From Candidatus Kaiserbacteria bacterium RIFCSPHIGHO2_01_FULL_58_22 (GTDB taxonomy: Bacteria > Patescibacteriota > Minisyncoccia > Phycocordibacterales > UBA2100), in contig MFLB01000012.1 in the NCBI GenBank assembly GCA_001781445.1, forward strand, positions 1 to 10,234: a stretch of 10,234 nucleotides of DNA, read 5' to 3'. Shown here piece after piece: positions 1-7,568 of the stretch; position 1 is the first letter of the stretch, and every line of letters begins with the position of its first letter. The notes beneath the pieces were generated by a model. The model was not told the origin of the DNA and did not search any database. It saw only the letters and a list, made by a program, of their open reading frames with translations. The position numbers and the translations under genes were made by a program.

Positions 1-633
1 GGGCTACCCGAGCTCCACAAGGATGAAATAAAGAAGGCGAACCTTATCGCCAACCCGGGCTGTTATCCCACGGGCGCCATACTCGGCCTCCTGCCCGGTC
101 TCAAAGCGGGAGTATTCGCCGCCGACACTATTCAGATAGACGCCAAGAGCGGCGTTACTGGCGCGGGCCGCAAGGCGGCGAAAGAGCTTTCGTTCTCGGA
201 AGTCAACGAATCGCTCAAAGCTTACAAACTCTTCGAACACCAGCACGTGCCGGAGATAGACCAAGAGCTTTCTGCGGTGTCAGGGAAAAAGGTAAGCGTC
301 GTCTTCGTGCCGCACCTCATTCCCATCAACAGGGGTATTTTGAGCACTGTCTACGTGAAGTTGTCCAAAGACATTGATACGGCGGGTCTTTTGAAGATCT
401 ACAGCGACTTCTACAAAAGCGAACCGTTCGTGAAGGTGTACGAAAACGGCGCACTGCCGGAAGTGAAGCACGTCGCGCACACCAATCTTTGCCACATCGG
501 TCTCAAGGTGAACGTCGATAAAAAATTGGCGGTCATCGTGACAGCGATAGACAACCTTGGCAAAGGCGCCGCAGGGCAGGCGGTGCAGAATATGAACCTC
601 ATGCTCGGCCTCGATGAGGCTACCGGCTTATGA
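1..633 (+). CDS. argC: N-acetyl-gamma-glutamyl-phosphate reductase, C-terminal part (5' end outside window)
   Basis: This enzyme makes the third step of acetylated arginine synthesis, the NADPH-dependent reduction of N-acetylglutamyl-phosphate to the semialdehyde in the cytoplasm. The frame is open from base 1, and 210 residues plus a stop are visible. The family is usually about 310-350 residues, so roughly the first third is missing. The catalytic cysteine is in NPGCYPTG (Cys codon 61-63). The conserved histidine motif HQHVPEI follows at 238-258, and GLKVN lies in the last dimerisation part. The GTG at 247 lies inside this histidine motif and is not a start. The stop codon overlaps the argJ start as ATGA, so argC is translationally linked to argJ. 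No regulatory region can be judged because the promoter lies upstream of the window. Identity is secure from the motifs and the operon. Confidence 0.96.
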   Translation, partial: GLPELHKDEIKKANLIANPGCYPTGAILGLLPGLKAGVFAADTIQIDAKSGVTGAGRKAAKELSFSEVNESLKAYKLFEHQHVPEIDQELSAVSGKKVSVVFVPHLIPINRGILSTVYVKLSKDIDTAGLLKIYSDFYKSEPFVKVYENGALPEVKHVAHTNLCHIGLKVNVDKKLAVIVTAIDNLGKGAAGQAVQNMNLMLGLDEATGL

Positions 634-1916
634 CCAAAATGAAATTCATAAAAGGCGGCATCACGGCCCCGCAAGGCTTCACGGCGAACGGCCTGAAAGC
701 GGGCATTAAGCAATCGGGGAAAAAGGACCTCTCGCTCATTTATAGCGACACCCTTTGCACCGCGGCAGGCGTATTTACGACCAACAAAGTGCAAGCGTCG
801 TGTGTTGTCGTAAATACAAAGCGCCTGAAAGCGGGGAAGGCGCAGGCAGTTATCGTCAATTCCGGTAACGCGAACTGCCTCACCGGAAAAAAGGGATTCG
901 AGGATTCACTTACCATGGCAGGGAAAACCGCCGACATCCTGGGTCTTTCCGAATCGCATGTGTGCGTTGCCTCTACCGGCGTCATCGGGAAACTCCTGCC
1001 CATCAAAAAGATCGTAAGCGCGCTACCGAAGCTAGCGGCGGGATTGAGCAAAGCTGGAGGAAAGGCGGCCGCCGAGGGCATCATGACAACCGACCATGTC
1101 GCGAAAGAAGCGGCCGTGGAAGTTGTGATCGGCAACCCGCCTTCGCGCAAGGCTTCGGCGAGGCAAGGAAAGATACGCATTGGCGCAATGACGAAAGGCG
1201 GCGGCATGATACACCCCCAGATGGCATTGCCGGGCGCCTCCGCCAAAGGCTACGGCGGCCCAAAGCATGCGACCATGCTCTGTTTTGCTTCGACCGATGC
1301 GGCCATCGCGCTTCCCGCCCTTCGCGCCGCGCTCGACCAAGCCGTGCAGAAAACCTTCAACATGATAACAGTGGACGGCGACATGTCGACGAACGACATG
1401 GTGCTCATTCTCGCGAACGGACAGGCGAAGAACAAACTCATCGTGAAGGGGACGAAAGACTTCAGGGCGTTCGAAAGCGCGCTCGAATCGCTCTTTCTTT
1501 CGCTCGCGAAGATGATGATAAAGGATGCCGAGGGGGCGACGAAGTTCGTAGAAATCAACGTCGCGGGCGCGGCGTCTGAAAGAGACGCGCGCATGGTCGC
1601 GAAAAGCGTCGCCGGCTCCACGCTCGTCAAAACAGCTCTCTTTGGAGGAGATCCGAATTGGGGCCGCATCGCCGCCGCCGCCGGCTACTCTGGGGCGAGG
1701 GTGGATATGTGGAAGATGAAGATACGTCTCGGCAACCTCCTGGTCTTACAAGGCGGCGGCGGCGCGCAAAAAGATGAAAAAGCCGCGGCTCGCATTCTTG
1801 CGAAAAGCCAAGTGCCGATAACCGTCGACCTCGGTGTGGGGAAGCACGGAGCAACGGCCTACACCTGCGATCTCTCGACCGATTATGTGATATTCAATTC
1901 TGCGTATCGCACGTAA
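630..1916 (+). CDS. argJ: Glutamate N-acetyltransferase / amino-acid acetyltransferase, with an insertion at the self-cleavage site
   Basis: ArgJ transfers the acetyl group from N-acetylornithine to glutamate, which closes the cyclic arginine pathway. Some members also use acetyl-CoA. The protein has 428 residues against about 390-410 for the family. Visible family motifs are VASTGVIGKLLP (oxyanion-hole Thr-Gly region), GIMTTDHVAKE, TKGGGMIHPQMA, TMLCF, TFNMITVDGDMSTNDMV, GGDPNWGRIAAAAGYSG and a YRT C-terminus. In the family the precursor cuts itself between Ala and Thr in an uninterrupted M-A-T-M-L block. Here 15 residues (200-214, LPGASAKGYGGPKHA) separate Met-Ala from Thr215, although an Ala-Thr pair is still present at 214-215. 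The start at 630 overlaps the argC stop and has a weak GAGG at 616-619. Met4 (639) is an alternative start. No argA is visible, so ArgJ may be the source of N-acetylglutamate. Whether the inserted form is active cannot be read from the sequence. Confidence 0.94.
   Translation: MTKMKFIKGGITAPQGFTANGLKAGIKQSGKKDLSLIYSDTLCTAAGVFTTNKVQASCVVVNTKRLKAGKAQAVIVNSGNANCLTGKKGFEDSLTMAGKTADILGLSESHVCVASTGVIGKLLPIKKIVSALPKLAAGLSKAGGKAAAEGIMTTDHVAKEAAVEVVIGNPPSRKASARQGKIRIGAMTKGGGMIHPQMALPGASAKGYGGPKHATMLCFASTDAAIALPALRAALDQAVQKTFNMITVDGDMSTNDMVLILANGQAKNKLIVKGTKDFRAFESALESLFLSLAKMMIKDAEGATKFVEINVAGAASERDARMVAKSVAGSTLVKTALFGGDPNWGRIAAAAGYSGARVDMWKMKIRLGNLLVLQGGGGAQKDEKAAARILAKSQVPITVDLGVGKHGATAYTCDLSTDYVIFNSAYRT
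1227..1271 (+). repeat. 45-bp in-frame insertion in argJ with imperfect hairpin character
   Basis: This segment separates the family-typical Met-Ala from Thr-Met-Leu at the ArgJ processing site and encodes LPGASAKGYGGPKHA. The DNA can fold as an imperfect hairpin: GGGC-GCC then GCC on the left, AAA in the loop, then GGC and GGC-GCCC on the right, at about 1232-1261. It keeps the reading frame (15 codons). By analogy with palindromic elements found inside genes elsewhere, including the one at the start of argF here, it may be an old element insertion. The palindrome is imperfect and GC-rich, so an ordinary loop expansion is also possible. Confidence 0.5.
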
Positions 1917-1923
1917 GACGCGT

Positions 1924-2814
1924 ATGCCAATGCAAAACATCATTAAAAAAGCGGACGTGCTTCTAGAAGCATTGCCCTACATACGGAATTTCTACGACAA
2001 AGCAGTCGTCATCAAGTATGGCGGCGCCGCGATGACGGATACCCAGATACGCAAAGACGTGCTTGAGGACGTCGTCTTCATGAGCTACGTCGGCATGCGT
2101 CCCATTCTCGTCCACGGCGGCGGCCCCGCGGTTAGCAACAGAATGAAGGCCATCGGAAAGGAATCGAAGTTCGTGAAAGGATTCCGCGTGACCGACGAAG
2201 AAACGATGCAGATCGCCGAAGAGGAATTCTTGAAGATAAATCGCGAGATAGTGAACGAGCTGAAAGCGCTTGGCGGGAGCGCCATAACGCTCTCCGGCAA
2301 GGACGATAGGGTCATCGAGGTCAAAAAACATCCGCCTATCGACGGCGAAGATATTGGCTTCGTCGGGGAGATAACAAAAGTGAACAGCGATGTCATCCAA
2401 AAAATGCTCGTCGGCGACATTATTCCGGTCATTCCGCCTGTGGGAGTCGGCGCGAAGGACGGCCATGCGTACAACATCAACGCCGACCAGGTCGCGGCGG
2501 AGGTCGCAGGAGCGATAGGCGCCATTAAGCTCGTGCTTCTTACCAACGTCGGCGGCATCATGAAAGACGTGAACGACAAACATTCTCGCATCGCGCACGT
2601 AACGCTCGACGAGATCGACACGTTGGTGCAGAGCGGTATTGTATCGGGCGGCATGATACCGAAACTGAACGCATGCACGAGGGCGCTCAAGAAAGGCGTG
2701 AAGAAGACGCACATCATCGACGCGGGCATTCCGCACGGCATTCTGCTCGAGATATTCACCGACAAAGGCATCGGTACCGAGATAGTCAAGAACGGCAACA
2801 AAAAGTCGGTATGA
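1924..2814 (+). CDS. argB: Acetylglutamate kinase, arginine-sensitive type
   Basis: ArgB phosphorylates N-acetylglutamate with ATP, the second and usually feedback-controlled step. The protein is 296 residues, normal for the long form. After an N-terminal helix segment (about residues 1-22, with KADVLLEALPYIRNFYDK) comes VVIKYGGAAM for phosphate binding. Next are ILVHGGGPAVS, GFRVTDEETMQIAE, NINADQVAAEVAGAIGAIKLVLLTNVGG and SGGMIPKLNAC, and the C-terminus is GTEIVKNG. The N-terminal helix is the element that, in hexameric kinases, links dimers and forms the arginine-inhibition site, so feedback inhibition by arginine is inferred. The start is 7 nt after the argJ stop with no Shine-Dalgarno sequence, and ATG at 1930 is an alternative. 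The stop overlaps the argD start as ATGA. Confidence 0.96.
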   Translation: MPMQNIIKKADVLLEALPYIRNFYDKAVVIKYGGAAMTDTQIRKDVLEDVVFMSYVGMRPILVHGGGPAVSNRMKAIGKESKFVKGFRVTDEETMQIAEEEFLKINREIVNELKALGGSAITLSGKDDRVIEVKKHPPIDGEDIGFVGEITKVNSDVIQKMLVGDIIPVIPPVGVGAKDGHAYNINADQVAAEVAGAIGAIKLVLLTNVGGIMKDVNDKHSRIAHVTLDEIDTLVQSGIVSGGMIPKLNACTRALKKGVKKTHIIDAGIPHGILLEIFTDKGIGTEIVKNGNKKSV

Positions 2815-3992
2815 ACAAGCAACAAGTCATCGAGTTGTACGAAAAGTACGTCATGCCGACGTATGCAAAAACGCCCGTCGCGTTCAAAAAAGGGAAAGGT
2901 GTCTGGATTTGGGATGTCGCAGGAAAAAAATATCTTGATTTCTTTGCAGCAGGATGGGGCGTTCAGGCGCTCGGGCATTGCAATCCGTATATCGTAAGAG
3001 CAATTAAGAAGCAGGTAGCGCAGTCCATCCATCTCTCCAACAACTTCTATCACGAGCAGCAAGCGAAGCTAGCTGAAAAACTCATTAAGAGCTCTTTTCC
3101 GGGTAAGGTGTTCTTCAGCAATTCCGGTGCCGAGGCAAACGAAGCCGCGTTCAAGCTTGCCAGAAAATGGGGCAATCCGGAGAGGAATGAGATAATTTCT
3201 ACCGACCGCTCTTTCCATGGCCGTACTATCGCGACAGCCACTGCAACCGGTCAGAAAAGGATCAGCGAGGGTTTTGGGCCGCTACCGGAGGGATTTGTGC
3301 GGGTGCCATTTAACGATTTCTCCGCGGTGGAGAGTGCGGTTTCTTCTAAAACCGTTGCAATAATTCTGGAGCCGATCCAGGGCGAAGGTGGCGTGCGCCC
3401 ACTTACCGTAGAATATCTGCAGGCAGTGCGTTCTCTTTGTGACAAAAAGAATATCCTTCTCATATTCGATGAGGTACAGACCGGTATGGGAAGAACGGGT
3501 AAGCTTTTCGCGTATGAGCACTTCGGAGTGAAGCCGGATATTCTCACGCTCGCCAAACCGCTTGGCGGCGGCTTTCCCATTGGCGCAACTATTGCCGCCA
3601 CTAAAATCGCGGATACGCTCCAGCCGGGCACGCATGGCTCGACATTCGCTGGCTCTCCTTTAGCGTGCGTGGCGGCACTTGCCGTGTTTGAGGCGATAGA
3701 GAAGGAGAAACTCCTCAAGAACGCGAACGCCATGGGCGCGTATCTCAAAAAGAGACTGCTCGCGCTCAAAAAGAAATTCCCGTTCATCAAAGAGGTGCGC
3801 GGCATCGGGCTCATGGTGGGTATAGAATTAACGATGGAGGGGAAAGGCATCTATGAAGAATGCCTCAAAAAAAGCCTCCTCATCAACTGCACGCAGGGCA
3901 ATGTCTTGCGCATCATGCCTCCCATAAACGTAAAGAAGAAAGAGATCGATAAAGCAATCGGTATACTAGATAGTGTATTACAAGGCGTATGA
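2811..3992 (+). CDS. argD: Acetylornithine aminotransferase (PLP-dependent, class III)
   Basis: ArgD converts N-acetylglutamate semialdehyde plus glutamate into N-acetylornithine and 2-oxoglutarate, using pyridoxal phosphate. The protein is 393 residues from ATG 2811, the usual family length. Motifs in order are LDFFAAGWGVQALGHCNP, SNSGAEANEAAFKLAR (phosphate-binding), FHGRTIATATATGQ, ILEPIQGEGGV, IFDEVQTGMGRTG (Asp220, pyridine nitrogen), LTLAKPLGGGFPIGA (Lys249, Schiff base) and GTHGSTFAGSPLAC. The frame is open upstream into argB, but the ATG that overlaps the argB stop gives a standard N-terminus (MNKQQVIELYEKYVMPTYAK). It also overlaps argF by ATGA. By eye it uses more A/T in third codon positions than argF or argG, which may indicate a different history; this was not counted. 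A succinyl-diaminopimelate aminotransferase role may also exist, as known for some ArgD proteins. Confidence 0.95.
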   Translation: MNKQQVIELYEKYVMPTYAKTPVAFKKGKGVWIWDVAGKKYLDFFAAGWGVQALGHCNPYIVRAIKKQVAQSIHLSNNFYHEQQAKLAEKLIKSSFPGKVFFSNSGAEANEAAFKLARKWGNPERNEIISTDRSFHGRTIATATATGQKRISEGFGPLPEGFVRVPFNDFSAVESAVSSKTVAIILEPIQGEGGVRPLTVEYLQAVRSLCDKKNILLIFDEVQTGMGRTGKLFAYEHFGVKPDILTLAKPLGGGFPIGATIAATKIADTLQPGTHGSTFAGSPLACVAALAVFEAIEKEKLLKNANAMGAYLKKRLLALKKKFPFIKEVRGIGLMVGIELTMEGKGIYEECLKKSLLINCTQGNVLRIMPPINVKKKEIDKAIGILDSVLQGV

Positions 3993-4954
3993 ACCCCGTT
4001 AGAAATAGCCCGCCCCAAGGACCTTCGGGCGCGCCAAGCGCGGGCGCGATTTCTAACGGGGTGAAGCACTTCCTTCACATAGCCGACCATTCGGCAGAAG
4101 AGCTTTCCGAGCTTCTCACGAGCGCCGTCGCGCTCAAAAAAGAATGGAAGAAGGGCGGCAACAAGCCGATATTGGAGGGAAAGGTTCTCGGGATGCTCTT
4201 CGAGAAGCCCTCGCTTCGCACGCGCGTCTCGTTCGATATGGCGATGCGCCATCTCGGCGGCGACGCGCTCTATCTCTCACCGGCGGAAGTGGGACTGGGG
4301 AAGCGCGAAGCCACGTCCGACGTGGCGCGCGTGCTCTCGCGCTATGTACAGGGCATCATGCTTCGCACGTTCGCGCACCAGAACGTCCTCGATATCGCGA
4401 AGTATGCATCCATCCCCGTTATCAACGGCCTCTCCGATTACAATCACCCGTGCCAGGCGCTTGCCGACGCGCTCACTATTCTCGAACATAAAGGAACATT
4501 GAAGGGACTTAAGCTTGCGTTCATCGGCGACGGGAACAATGTCACGACCTCGCTCGCGCATCTCTCGGCGAAACTCGGGATGGATTTCGCCGTCGCATCG
4601 CCGAAGGGATACGAGCTTCCAGCCGATGTCGTGAAAGGTTCCGGCGTCGCGCTTGCCGGGAATCCCGCGGAGGCCGTCAAAAATGCCGACGTCGTCTATA
4701 CCGACACGTGGACGAGCATGGGAGACGAGGCGGAAGCGGATAGGCGCAAAAAAGAGTTCGGCGCGTATCAGGTCAACTCCGAACTTCTGAAAAAGGCGCA
4801 GAAGGACGCCATCGTCATGCACTGTCTCCCCGCGCATCGTGGCGAGGAGATTACCGATGCGGTGATGGACGGCCCGCAGTCGGTCGTTTTCGACCAGGCA
4901 GAAAACCGCATGCACGCCCAAAAAGCAATCCTCGCGAAATTACTCGCTCAATGA
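3989..4954 (+). CDS. argF: Ornithine carbamoyltransferase with a repeat-derived N-terminal extension
   Basis: ArgF joins carbamoyl phosphate and ornithine to give citrulline. The protein is 321 residues. The carbamoyl-phosphate loop is FEKPSLRTRVSF (Ser75-Arg79). The family signature more often has Gly or Thr where Leu76 stands. Other motifs are DYNHPCQALADALT (His153-Gln156), IGDGNNVTTSLAHL, DTWTSMG (Asp239-Gly245, ornithine-binding) and HCLPAHRGEEITD (Cys279). The HCLP and SMG motifs favour ornithine over N-acetyl- or N-succinylornithine as substrate. Residues 2-25 (NPVRNSPPQGPSGAP...ISNGV) are encoded by the palindromic repeat at 3993-4062. The conventional enzyme begins at Lys26 (KHFLHIAD). 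The start overlaps the argD stop as ATGA, with a very short-spaced AAGG at 3982-3985. The stop is 12 nt before argG. Function is secure, and the extension is probably a disordered tail. Confidence 0.95.
   Translation: MNPVRNSPPQGPSGAPSAGAISNGVKHFLHIADHSAEELSELLTSAVALKKEWKKGGNKPILEGKVLGMLFEKPSLRTRVSFDMAMRHLGGDALYLSPAEVGLGKREATSDVARVLSRYVQGIMLRTFAHQNVLDIAKYASIPVINGLSDYNHPCQALADALTILEHKGTLKGLKLAFIGDGNNVTTSLAHLSAKLGMDFAVASPKGYELPADVVKGSGVALAGNPAEAVKNADVVYTDTWTSMGDEAEADRRKKEFGAYQVNSELLKKAQKDAIVMHCLPAHRGEEITDAVMDGPQSVVFDQAENRMHAQKAILAKLLAQ
3993..4062. repeat. 70-bp palindromic mini-repeat at the 5' end of argF
   Basis: The outer arms ACCCCGTTAGAAAT (3993-4006) and ATTTCTAACGGGGT (4049-4062) are exact reverse complements over 14 bp. 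Inside lies a second hairpin, CGCCC-C-AAGG-A-CCTT-C-GGGCG (4011-4031). With flanking bases it accounts for 72 nt (3992-4063), exactly 24 codons, between the argF ATG and the first conventional codon. I remember the translated form NPVRN...ISNGV from many Parcubacteria proteins, so this is probably one copy of a dispersed repeat family that can be translated, comparable in idea to Rickettsia palindromic elements. The inverted repeat is directly visible; family membership is from memory. Confidence 0.85.
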
Positions 4955-4966
4955 TACAAAGGCGTT

Positions 4967-6232
4967 ATGGAAAAAGAACCGTACCAAAAAGTTGCGTCGT
5001 ACGAAGGAAAGATGGGGGAGATCAAGCATGTGCTCCTTCTCTATTCTGGCGGGCTCGACACCTCCGTCATGCTCAAGTGGATTCAGGATAAGTACCACGC
5101 GAAGGTGACGACGCTCACCTTGGATTTGGGACAACAGCACGATGATCTCGAGGAAATCAAGGCGAAAGCCCTGAAATTCGGCGCGGTAAAAGCGCTCGCA
5201 CTCGACGTGAAGGACGAATTCGCCGACGAATATTTGGCAAAGGGCATTAAGGCAAATGCGCACTATCAGGGCGAGTATCATCTCTCGACGCCGATGGCCC
5301 GCGCGATTTTGGCCACGAAAGCCGTAGACGTCGCAAAAAAAGAGAGCGCGGATTGCATCGCGCACGGCTCGACGGGGAAGGGCAACGATCAGGTGAGGAT
5401 AGACGGCTACATTCTTGCGCACGAGCCGAACATGAAAGTCATCGCGCCGGTGCGCGAGTGGAACATGGACAGGAACGCGGAGATCGAGTACGCGGAAAAA
5501 CACGGCATCCCCGTTCCGGCAACCGCCGATTTTCCCTACTCCGACGACGACAACATGGGAGGCATCACCTGGGAAGGCGGCGAGATAACAGATCCGGCGC
5601 TCATCGCGCCGGAAGAAAAATTCCTCACGACCTACACGCTTCCTAGGGATGCGCCCGACAAGCCGGAGTTCGTCAAACTGACATTTGACGCTGGAGTTCC
5701 TGTCGCGCTTGATGGAAAGAGGTTGAAGCTCTCCCAGCTCATCATGACGCTCAATAAAGTAGCCGGTAAGCACGGCGTCGGTACGTTCCAGGTCCTCGAA
5801 GACAGGCTCGTCGGTCTCAAGAACAGGGGCGTCTACGAGCATCCCGGATTGCACACCATCATCGAGGCGCACCGCCATCTTGAACGGTATGTTTCGACAA
5901 GGGCGCTCAACGAATTGAAGGAGACCATGGACACGCGCTGGGGATACCTCTGCTACGCCGGATTGTGGTTCGACCCTTCGATGGACGCCCTGCACGCGTT
6001 CAACGATTCCGTGAATGAACGGGTGACGGGCGAAACGACCGTGAGGCTCTTCAAGGGGACTGTTGCTGTCGTCGCCGTGAAATCTCCCTACGCGCTTTCA
6101 TTTGCTTCCTTCAACAACAAGGAGGGATACGACTACAACGTAAACGCCTCCGCAGGCTTCATAGAGGTTTACACGCTCCAAATGAAGATAGCGAACGAGA
6201 TAGCGAGAAAGAACAAACGGAGGAAGAAGTGA
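4967..6232 (+). CDS. argG: Argininosuccinate synthase
   Basis: ArgG condenses citrulline and aspartate using ATP, which is cleaved to AMP, to form argininosuccinate. The protein is 421 residues, slightly longer than the usual ~400. The ATP pyrophosphatase loop is LLYSGGLDTSVM (Ser27-Ser33). The conserved GSTGKGNDQVR block is at 134-144. Further on are WNMDRNAEIEYAEKHGIPVP, FPYSDDDNMGG and GTFQVLEDRLVGLKNRGVYE, followed by the tetramerisation tail. The first 15 residues (MEKEPYQKVASYEGK) precede the usual start. Met16 (5012) would give a standard N-terminus, but its upstream AAGGA is only 3 nt away. I kept 4967 because of an AAAGG at 4958-4962 and the tight 12-nt spacing to argF. Blocks such as SDDDNMGGITWEGGE differ from the Bacillus/E. 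coli wording and suggest a separate subfamily. Confidence 0.95.
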   Translation: MEKEPYQKVASYEGKMGEIKHVLLLYSGGLDTSVMLKWIQDKYHAKVTTLTLDLGQQHDDLEEIKAKALKFGAVKALALDVKDEFADEYLAKGIKANAHYQGEYHLSTPMARAILATKAVDVAKKESADCIAHGSTGKGNDQVRIDGYILAHEPNMKVIAPVREWNMDRNAEIEYAEKHGIPVPATADFPYSDDDNMGGITWEGGEITDPALIAPEEKFLTTYTLPRDAPDKPEFVKLTFDAGVPVALDGKRLKLSQLIMTLNKVAGKHGVGTFQVLEDRLVGLKNRGVYEHPGLHTIIEAHRHLERYVSTRALNELKETMDTRWGYLCYAGLWFDPSMDALHAFNDSVNERVTGETTVRLFKGTVAVVAVKSPYALSFASFNNKEGYDYNVNASAGFIEVYTLQMKIANEIARKNKRRKK

Positions 6233-6256
6233 TAACTCTCACGTTCTTAAGAATTT

Positions 6257-6260
6257 AGGA
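6257..6260 (+). promoter_or_regulatory. Shine-Dalgarno sequence of argH
   Basis: AGGA lies 8 nt before the argH ATG at 6269, in the 36-nt argG-argH gap. It is the best-placed ribosome-binding site in the operon and decides this start. The perfect 10-bp palindrome TTCTTAAGAA (6244-6253) sits just upstream. No terminator or convincing promoter is seen in the gap. Confidence 0.55.
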
Positions 6261-6268
6261 ATAGAAAT

Positions 6269-7552
6269 ATGACCAAATTGTGGAAAAAATCCGATGCCAA
6301 AGTAAACCCGGTCGTCGAGAAATATACGGCGGGGACGGATTATCTGTTCGACATGGTGCTGATGCCCTTCGACATAGCGGGGAGCCGCGCGCACGCGAAG
6401 GGTCTTGAAAAGTCCGGCATTCTCTCGAAGGACGAATTGAAGAAACTGCTCGCGGGCCTTGATTCGCTCGAAGCGGATCTGGAGGCGGGGAGGGTCGCGA
6501 TAACTCCGGAAGACGAGGATTGCCACACGGTTATCGAGAATTATCTCGTCGAGAACGTTGGCGAAGCGGGCAAAAAGATCCACGCGGGCCGTAGCCGCAA
6601 CGACCAGGTCGCAACCGCGGTGCGCCTCTACATGAAACAGCATCTCAGAGAGTTGCGCGCCGCCGCCGCGGGACTTGCGGAGAAATTCCTGAACTGCGCG
6701 GAAAAGTACGAACACGTCCCGATGCCGGGCTACTCGCACACCCGGCAGGCGATGCTCTCGACCGTGGGGCACTATTTTGCCGCATACGCGGAGAGCTTGC
6801 TCGACGACGCGGATAGGTTGAAAGCCGCCGAGGTACAGCTCGACAAGAGCCCGCTCGGCGCGGTGGCGGGTTTCGGGAGCTCGATCCCGAACGATAGGGA
6901 ATTTACGGCTAAAACACTCGGTTTTTCGGGCGTACAGATCAATACTCTGTACGTGCAGAACTCGCGCGGAAAGTTCGAGAGCGTGTACCTCGAGGCGCTT
7001 GCGCAGGTGATGCTCACACTGGGAAAATTCGCCGGCGATATGCTTCTATTCACGTCCCGTGAATTCGATTTTTTCGCGGCGGACGAATCACTCACCACCG
7101 GTTCGAGCGTCATGCCGCACAAGCGCAACCTCGACGCGCTCGAACTCATGCGCGGAAATGTCTCCGTGGTCGTCGGCAACCAGCTCATGGTAAAAGGCAT
7201 CGCGAACAATCTCGTTTCGGGCTATCACCGCGACGGCCAGCTCACAAAGAAGCCGCTCTTGGAGAGCACGCAGATCGTCGCCGACAGCCTCGAAGTCGCG
7301 GGTCTCGTTCTAGCCGGGCTTGCGCCCAAGCCCGCGAGCATCTCGGAGAAGATCGACAGCGGCATCTTCACGGCCGATATCGCCAACGAGATGGTCGTGA
7401 AAGAAGGGATCGCCTTTCGCGACGCCTATAAAAAAGCCGCTTCGGTGGATGCAGGCGGCGCGGATCTCAAGAAAAACATCGCGTCGAAAAAAAGCCTCGG
7501 CGCGCCGGGGAATCTCGGGCTCGATATCCTGCGCAAACGACTCAAGCAGTGA
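6269..7552 (+). CDS. argH: Argininosuccinate lyase
   Basis: ArgH splits argininosuccinate into arginine and fumarate, the last step of the pathway. It belongs to the fumarase/aspartase superfamily of homotetramers. The protein is 427 residues, shorter than the typical ~460. Region 1 is HAGRSRNDQVATAVRLYMKQ (105-124). Region 2 is MPGYSHTRQAMLSTVGHY (152-169), with His157 at the conserved histidine position. Region 3 is the mobile serine loop TGSSVMPHKRNLDALELMRG (Ser279/Ser280). Region 2 departs from the common GYTHLQRAQP form: Thr is replaced by Ser and the QP pair by ML. Together with SPLGAVAGFGSSIPNDREF this resembles the short ArgH subfamily I associate with Bacteroidota. It ends with SLGAPGNLGLDI. 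It is last in the operon, 36 nt after argG. Identity is secure; subfamily placement is from memory. Confidence 0.95.
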   Translation: MTKLWKKSDAKVNPVVEKYTAGTDYLFDMVLMPFDIAGSRAHAKGLEKSGILSKDELKKLLAGLDSLEADLEAGRVAITPEDEDCHTVIENYLVENVGEAGKKIHAGRSRNDQVATAVRLYMKQHLRELRAAAAGLAEKFLNCAEKYEHVPMPGYSHTRQAMLSTVGHYFAAYAESLLDDADRLKAAEVQLDKSPLGAVAGFGSSIPNDREFTAKTLGFSGVQINTLYVQNSRGKFESVYLEALAQVMLTLGKFAGDMLLFTSREFDFFAADESLTTGSSVMPHKRNLDALELMRGNVSVVVGNQLMVKGIANNLVSGYHRDGQLTKKPLLESTQIVADSLEVAGLVLAGLAPKPASISEKIDSGIFTADIANEMVVKEGIAFRDAYKKAASVDAGGADLKKNIASKKSLGAPGNLGLDILRKRLKQ

Positions 7553-7568
7553 CACGATACGAATGTTA

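Noticed and set aside
247..249. GTG as the start of a 128-residue gene
   Set aside because: It is the Val of the HQHVPEI active-site motif of argC, whose frame is open from base 1.
2673..2810. 46-codon upstream extension of argD
   Set aside because: It is encoded inside argB in another frame and gives an Arg/His-rich peptide unlike ArgD. ATG 2811 gives the family-standard N-terminus and an ATGA overlap.
4940..5995. 351-codon open frame on the - strand opposite argG
   Set aside because: Antisense shadow of a well-supported argG with no recognisable motifs or independent start signal.
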